Assembly: GCA_038040285.1 (NCBI GenBank)
Contig: JBBPIN010000009.1
Span: 1-64,000 of the forward strand
Reading direction: 5' to 3'
DNA length: 64,000 nucleotides
DNA from: Mayfieldus sp038040285
GTDB lineage: Bacteria; Actinomycetota; Thermoleophilia; Solirubrobacterales; 70-9
This document shows positions 60,959-64,000 of the stretch, piece by piece (within the stretch, counting starts at the first letter, position 1; the number at the start of each line of letters is the position of its first letter). Position numbers and translations under genes: made by a program. Under the pieces are notes generated by a model, which saw only the letters and a program-made list of their open reading frames with translations, was not told the origin of the DNA and made no database searches.

Positions 60959-62211
60959 CAAACCGCCCACCATTCGCCATTGGCATGAGCCTCGACGTTC
61001 GCGAACAGCGAAGGGAATTCTTCGGGAGCATCAGTATGGATGGGCACCACCCTATCCGCCGAGATCGCCGCGGCCAGACGCTTCAGATCCGCGACCGTCG
61101 CGTGACCCGAGACGTGGATGATTGACAGGGGGATGCCATGGCGCTTCAGAAACGCCTTGAGGCCGTCGGAGCTCGCATCCTCCAGGTACCCAGGCCACAT
61201 CGACCACACGGCGGAGGCGCCGGCAAGGCAGTCGGCCCTCTCCAGGTCTCCTGCCATCGACCCTCGAAAGGTCATCACGAGTCGCTTGCGCCGCTCCGCG
61301 AGCTGCTCCGGGAACAGACGCGAGCCGCGAAGAGCGTTTACGCGCTCAAACGCCTTGGCCCGCTTGACCTTGATGCGCTGGCTCAACGGAACGAAGACCT
61401 TCACTCGCTCCCAGTCGGCCTGCGGGATCGTCTCGTGGAGCCCGGTCGCGGCCGCTACCGCAGCCGTGTACAGATCGACCACCAGGTCTCGGTCGGACCG
61501 CAGCGCGGCCTTGTACATCGACACGTAGCGATCGACGTTCTGGGGTGAGTAAAGCGCTAGGACCATCCCCTCGGTTGCGCGAAACGCCTCCACGCAGGCT
61601 CGCTCGACGTCCAGCTCCGAGGTTGGCTCCCCTGGCCGGGGCTCCGCTCGGCTTAACCGGGTGCCCTCCATCAGAAGGACATCGACATCCTCGGGCGGCT
61701 CGCGAACGAGGCGCTCGAACGTCTCCGGCTTGCGGCCGTGAGCTCGCAGGTCGCCGCTGTAGAGAAGCCGCCGGCCACCGGCCTCGACCAGCAAAGCGTG
61801 GGCATCGAAGGCGCTGTGATCGACTAGGTAGGGAGTAACTGTGAAGGGCCCCAGTTGCAGCGACTCGCGGTCGACCAGAAAGCCGCTCGGTTTCAACTCC
61901 CTGCCAAGCCGCCCGAAGAATGCCGCCTCGTTGAGGATGCGGCTCGCCGCCTCGCCGATGTAAACCGGCACATCAGCGCTGATCTGGTGGATGAGGCCGC
62001 AGTGGTCGGGATGGGCGTGGGAGATCGCCACGCCGACGAGGCTCGAGTCGTCGCCGCGGGCGAGACCCGCGATGTGCGGCAGGGGCACCTCCTCGTCAGC
62101 CTCTGCCCAGAGCGGGCGCCCGATGTCCAGCACCAGTCGCTCGCCGTCGGCCTCCAGCTCAACGCAGCTTCCGCCGACCTCGCGAGCCCCTCTGTGAATT
62201 CGCGCTCTCAA
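60958..62211 (-). CDS. Beta-CASP metallo-beta-lactamase nuclease-like protein
   Basis: 417 residues. GAREVGGSCVELEADGERLV, LVGVAISHAHPDHCGLIHQI (HxHxDH), YLVDHSAFDAHALLVEAGGR and LLYSGDLRAHGRKPE form the MBL domain. The beta-CASP part has MVLALYSPQNVDRYVSMYKA and IIHVSGHATVADLKRLAAAI followed by VPIHTDAPEEF (motifs A to C of RNase J/CPSF73). It probably cleaves RNA or DNA using two zinc ions. It is shorter than RNase J (about 550) and lacks its C-terminal domain. ATG-TGA overlaps with both neighbours. Confidence 0.85.
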   Translation of the reverse strand: MRARIHRGAREVGGSCVELEADGERLVLDIGRPLWAEADEEVPLPHIAGLARGDDSSLVGVAISHAHPDHCGLIHQISADVPVYIGEAASRILNEAAFFGRLGRELKPSGFLVDRESLQLGPFTVTPYLVDHSAFDAHALLVEAGGRRLLYSGDLRAHGRKPETFERLVREPPEDVDVLLMEGTRLSRAEPRPGEPTSELDVERACVEAFRATEGMVLALYSPQNVDRYVSMYKAALRSDRDLVVDLYTAAVAAATGLHETIPQADWERVKVFVPLSQRIKVKRAKAFERVNALRGSRLFPEQLAERRKRLVMTFRGSMAGDLERADCLAGASAVWSMWPGYLEDASSDGLKAFLKRHGIPLSIIHVSGHATVADLKRLAAAISADRVVPIHTDAPEEFPSLFANVEAHANGEWWAV

Positions 62212-63059
62212 GCGACTCCGGCGAGGACTTCGCGATCTTGGCGCATGTTGCTTTCCGCCAAGCGCGCCGATTCCAAGCCTCGCGACTCAAGCTGATGTAG
62301 CCGTTCGAACTCCAGCTCGCTTGGATCCAGTTCTCCGAGTTCGATCGCTGCGGCCAAGACCTGGACGACCGTAGGGAGCCACGCGTAATAGAGGCGTCCA
62401 CAGCCCGTCTCCTCACCGTCAACGTCCGAAACTCCGCGCTCCAGCCCCGCGTCACAGAGCCTTCTTGTCTGCTCGGCTGTCAACTCAATCGCCGGGGCAC
62501 CCGGGACATATTCGGGCTCCGGTTCGCACACGAAGCACCCCAATAGGCGGTTGAGCGCATATAAGGCAGCTGCGGCGCCATGCGCCCATCCGATCCGCTC
62601 CGACACCCTGACCGGTCGTTCGATGCTTAGTACTGATCGGACCGCGCTGAGGTAGTCGTACACGCCGAGAACATCGACGTTGCGGTCGGCGAACTTATCT
62701 TCAAACTCACGCCGGCGGAACTCGAGCGGATCCGCGATCAGAAGCGGGCAGTCGAAAAGTTCGTGGTCAAACGCCACGCCGACCATGTGCATGTACTCCG
62801 GCAGGGCCACTTGGAGCGGCCCGCAACGGCGCATTCCCGTCGCGTGGGAGGCGCCGGCGGCGATCTCGCCCGTCGGGAACACCATCACGTCGTTGTCGGT
62901 CAGGCACCCCATCGATATCGCGAGCACGCAGCGCTCGCCGTCAAATGGCACCGCCTTTCGCAGCTCGTCCAGCGACGCAGGGCCCATGCCCCGCGCGTCA
63001 CGCACGGCGTGAACGAACCCCCACGCCCGCAGGTTGTCGACCAACTCCATCATCGCCAA
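62208..63059 (-). CDS. Unrecognised 283-residue protein, first gene of the island operon
   Basis: The SD aggagg lies five bases before TTG 63059; ATG 63053 or 63050 are alternatives. The protein has a mixed N-terminal half (LRAWGFVHAVRDARGMG, CVLAISMGCLTDNDVMVFPT, MVGVAFDHELFDCPLLIADP) and a helical C-terminus (QTRRLCDAGLERGVSDVDGE, WLPTVVQVLAAAIELGELDP). Several Cys are scattered, with no clear motif. It overlaps the beta-CASP gene by 4 bp, so the three proteins are probably made together. I do not recognise the family. Confidence 0.65.
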   Translation of the reverse strand: MAMMELVDNLRAWGFVHAVRDARGMGPASLDELRKAVPFDGERCVLAISMGCLTDNDVMVFPTGEIAAGASHATGMRRCGPLQVALPEYMHMVGVAFDHELFDCPLLIADPLEFRRREFEDKFADRNVDVLGVYDYLSAVRSVLSIERPVRVSERIGWAHGAAAALYALNRLLGCFVCEPEPEYVPGAPAIELTAEQTRRLCDAGLERGVSDVDGEETGCGRLYYAWLPTVVQVLAAAIELGELDPSELEFERLHQLESRGLESARLAESNMRQDREVLAGVA

Positions 63060-63370
63060 GGAAACCTCCTCTGATCGCCAACAAAGAACGCCTTACTAGT
63101 TATCGGCATCCGGAATTGCCAATCAAATGAGCACCCCTGCCCTGACCAGAGGCACCAGCCAGTTCCAAGGTCTCATCGCCTCCACGAGCACCAAGACCAG
63201 TTCCCCTCAGGGCTTCCCTAGACCCCAACCTCGACCACCGACACACTATGCACCCTCCGGTGGAGTCCCGGATCGACGCCTGATTGGCGCAGCGTTTGAC
63301 CTTCGGTGCGTAGCGGGCCTGCAGCACCCTCGGTTGGGCGCCGGGCGGCCAATCTTGGCACGGCAAAACC
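63060..63370. other. Intergenic stretch between divergent operon and sigma-factor gene
   Basis: About 310 bases. It holds the aggagg RBS of the leftward operon (near 63065-63075) and probably both promoters. An AT-richer patch lies at 63085-63130 (actagttatcggcatccggaattgcc region). The long open frames here are GC shadows. Confidence 0.4.
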
Positions 63371-63961
63371 GTGCGGTTGGCCGCCCTCATGGACGCCCAG
63401 CCGAAGGCACATTCAGGACCCTGGCAACGCAACCGAAACGTCCAACTTCTGGACGCTCTCTTTCGAAGTTCCGAGCAGCTCCTCCGTCGCCAGGCCCGCA
63501 AACACGCTGAGCTACCCGAGGACGCGCAAGACGCTCTCCAGCGCGCTTGCCTCCTCTTCTTAGAGCGTTACGACGGTCGGTGGGAGCCTCTCCCGTGGCT
63601 CTATACGACCATCAAGCGCGAGGCGTGGGCGCTTCGCCGCCGCGCCTGCCGTCGCCGCGAGCTGAGCCTTGACGCGCCGCTCTGCGAGGACCGCCAGGCT
63701 CCCGGCGAGACGATCGCAAGCGACGCCTGCTTGCCGGAGGAGCGGGTTTGCTCAACCGATCAACTCGAAGAGCACCGGCGGGCGCTCGCCACCCTCAAGC
63801 CCGATCAGCGTCGGGCCCTGTTCCTGTTCGGCATGGGCCACAGCTACGCCGAGATCTGCGAGCTGACCGGCTGGACCTACACGAAGGTCAACCGGTCGAT
63901 CGCCGAGGGTCGGTTGGCACTCCGCCAGCTGGTCGAGGCGGGGACTAGTTCCTCGCGCTAG
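63371..63961 (+). CDS. Sigma-70-family-like RNA polymerase sigma factor
   Basis: 196 residues from GTG 63371 (ATG 63389 possible). Region 2 is recognisable in LLRRQARKHAELPEDAQDAL, ACLLFLERYDGRWEPLPWLY and IKREAWALRRRACRRREL. Region 4 has ALATLKPDQRRALFLFGMGH, SYAEICELTGWTYTKVNRSI and AEGRLALRQLVEAG. ECF-like small size; no anti-sigma gene is visible in the window. It is divergent from the nuclease operon and may drive it or another island gene. Confidence 0.75.
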   Translation: MRLAALMDAQPKAHSGPWQRNRNVQLLDALFRSSEQLLRRQARKHAELPEDAQDALQRACLLFLERYDGRWEPLPWLYTTIKREAWALRRRACRRRELSLDAPLCEDRQAPGETIASDACLPEERVCSTDQLEEHRRALATLKPDQRRALFLFGMGHSYAEICELTGWTYTKVNRSIAEGRLALRQLVEAGTSSSR

Positions 63962-64000
63962 GTCCTCACCTATCTATGCAGCGATGCTCGCGGGACCGCG

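Noticed and set aside
63100..63510. Overlapping frames on both strands in the sigma upstream region
   Set aside because: Both are Arg/Pro-rich and mutually overlapping with no RBS; the region more probably holds divergent promoters.
1..64000. CRISPR array
   Set aside because: No regularly spaced 24-40-bp repeats were seen; the only repeats are the tRNA ends, the double-hairpin element, the gap overlap and the 32-bp SnoaL start.

Overview
The window is about 64 kb of GC-rich actinobacterial chromosome with frequent GTG/TTG starts, 1-4 nt gene overlaps (ATGA, GTGA, TGATG) and some apparently leaderless genes. A single-chain PafB-PafC-type WYL regulator, long-form RmlA, an Lhr helicase, an Mrp without CxxC and a 7Fe ferredoxin fit a deep-branching actinomycete. 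Thermoleophilia/Solirubrobacterales is my inference and was not tested by search. A 100-N gap flanked by an exact 55-bp repeat, plus several single-base indels inside otherwise good genes, suggest a draft or metagenome assembly.

Layout. (1) 1-10,440 is accessory DNA. It starts with SnoaL-like paralogs, then small phage/element-like genes, then an integrative element at 2.1-5.9 kb (RepA-like ATPase, excisionase-like HTH, small unknown proteins, tyrosine integrase). Next is a 4.5-kb segment bounded by two identical 44-bp tRNA-Phe 3' ends. It carries an integrase remnant, a Xre/RES toxin-antitoxin pair, a tRNA-Ser fragment, a secreted ice-binding protein (DUF3494) and an L,D-transpeptidase. (2) 10.4-28.5 kb is core DNA with a surface-polysaccharide locus: YhaM-like exonuclease, a two-domain GT2 glycosyltransferase, methyltransferases (one broken), a Wzt/Wzm-type exporter and a complete dTDP-L-rhamnose operon (rmlA-D-B-C). 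PafBC-like, MBL-fold, penicillin-acylase and flavin-oxidoreductase genes are interleaved. (3) An IS481-type element at 28.5-29.6 kb sits exactly in the shared CTAG of two convergent stop codons. (4) 29.6-46.7 kb is housekeeping: acyltransferase, Lhr helicase, FIST protein, Crp/Fnr, Pcm, a frameshifted RTX protein, ASCH and SRPBCC proteins, CIRCE-controlled groES-groEL, ferredoxin, Mrp, a GH26-like secreted protein and cyclophilin. (5) 47.2-51.3 kb is a surface module that resembles the WxL/DUF916 systems known from Firmicutes: one DUF916 anchor-like protein with a degenerate GGDEF-like tail, two secreted proteins with a shared C-terminal domain, and a third decayed copy. (6) 51.3-59.5 kb holds a sugar-lactone oxidase, a PLP enzyme, tRNA-Ser(GCT), a second L,D-transpeptidase and a compact dissociated fatty-acid/polyketide cluster (two hotdog proteins, ketoreductase, ACP, ketosynthase, PKS-style acyltransferase), ending at tRNA-Arg(ACG). 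(7) 59.6-64 kb, just after that tRNA, looks like another island: a tightly overlapped operon of an unknown protein, a beta-CASP metallo-beta-lactamase nuclease and a PD-(D/E)XK-like protein, plus a sigma factor. This operon is my strongest candidate for an undescribed system.

A 55-59-bp double-hairpin repeat occurs three times between genes (24.95, 43.76 and 53.88 kb). No CRISPR array was seen.
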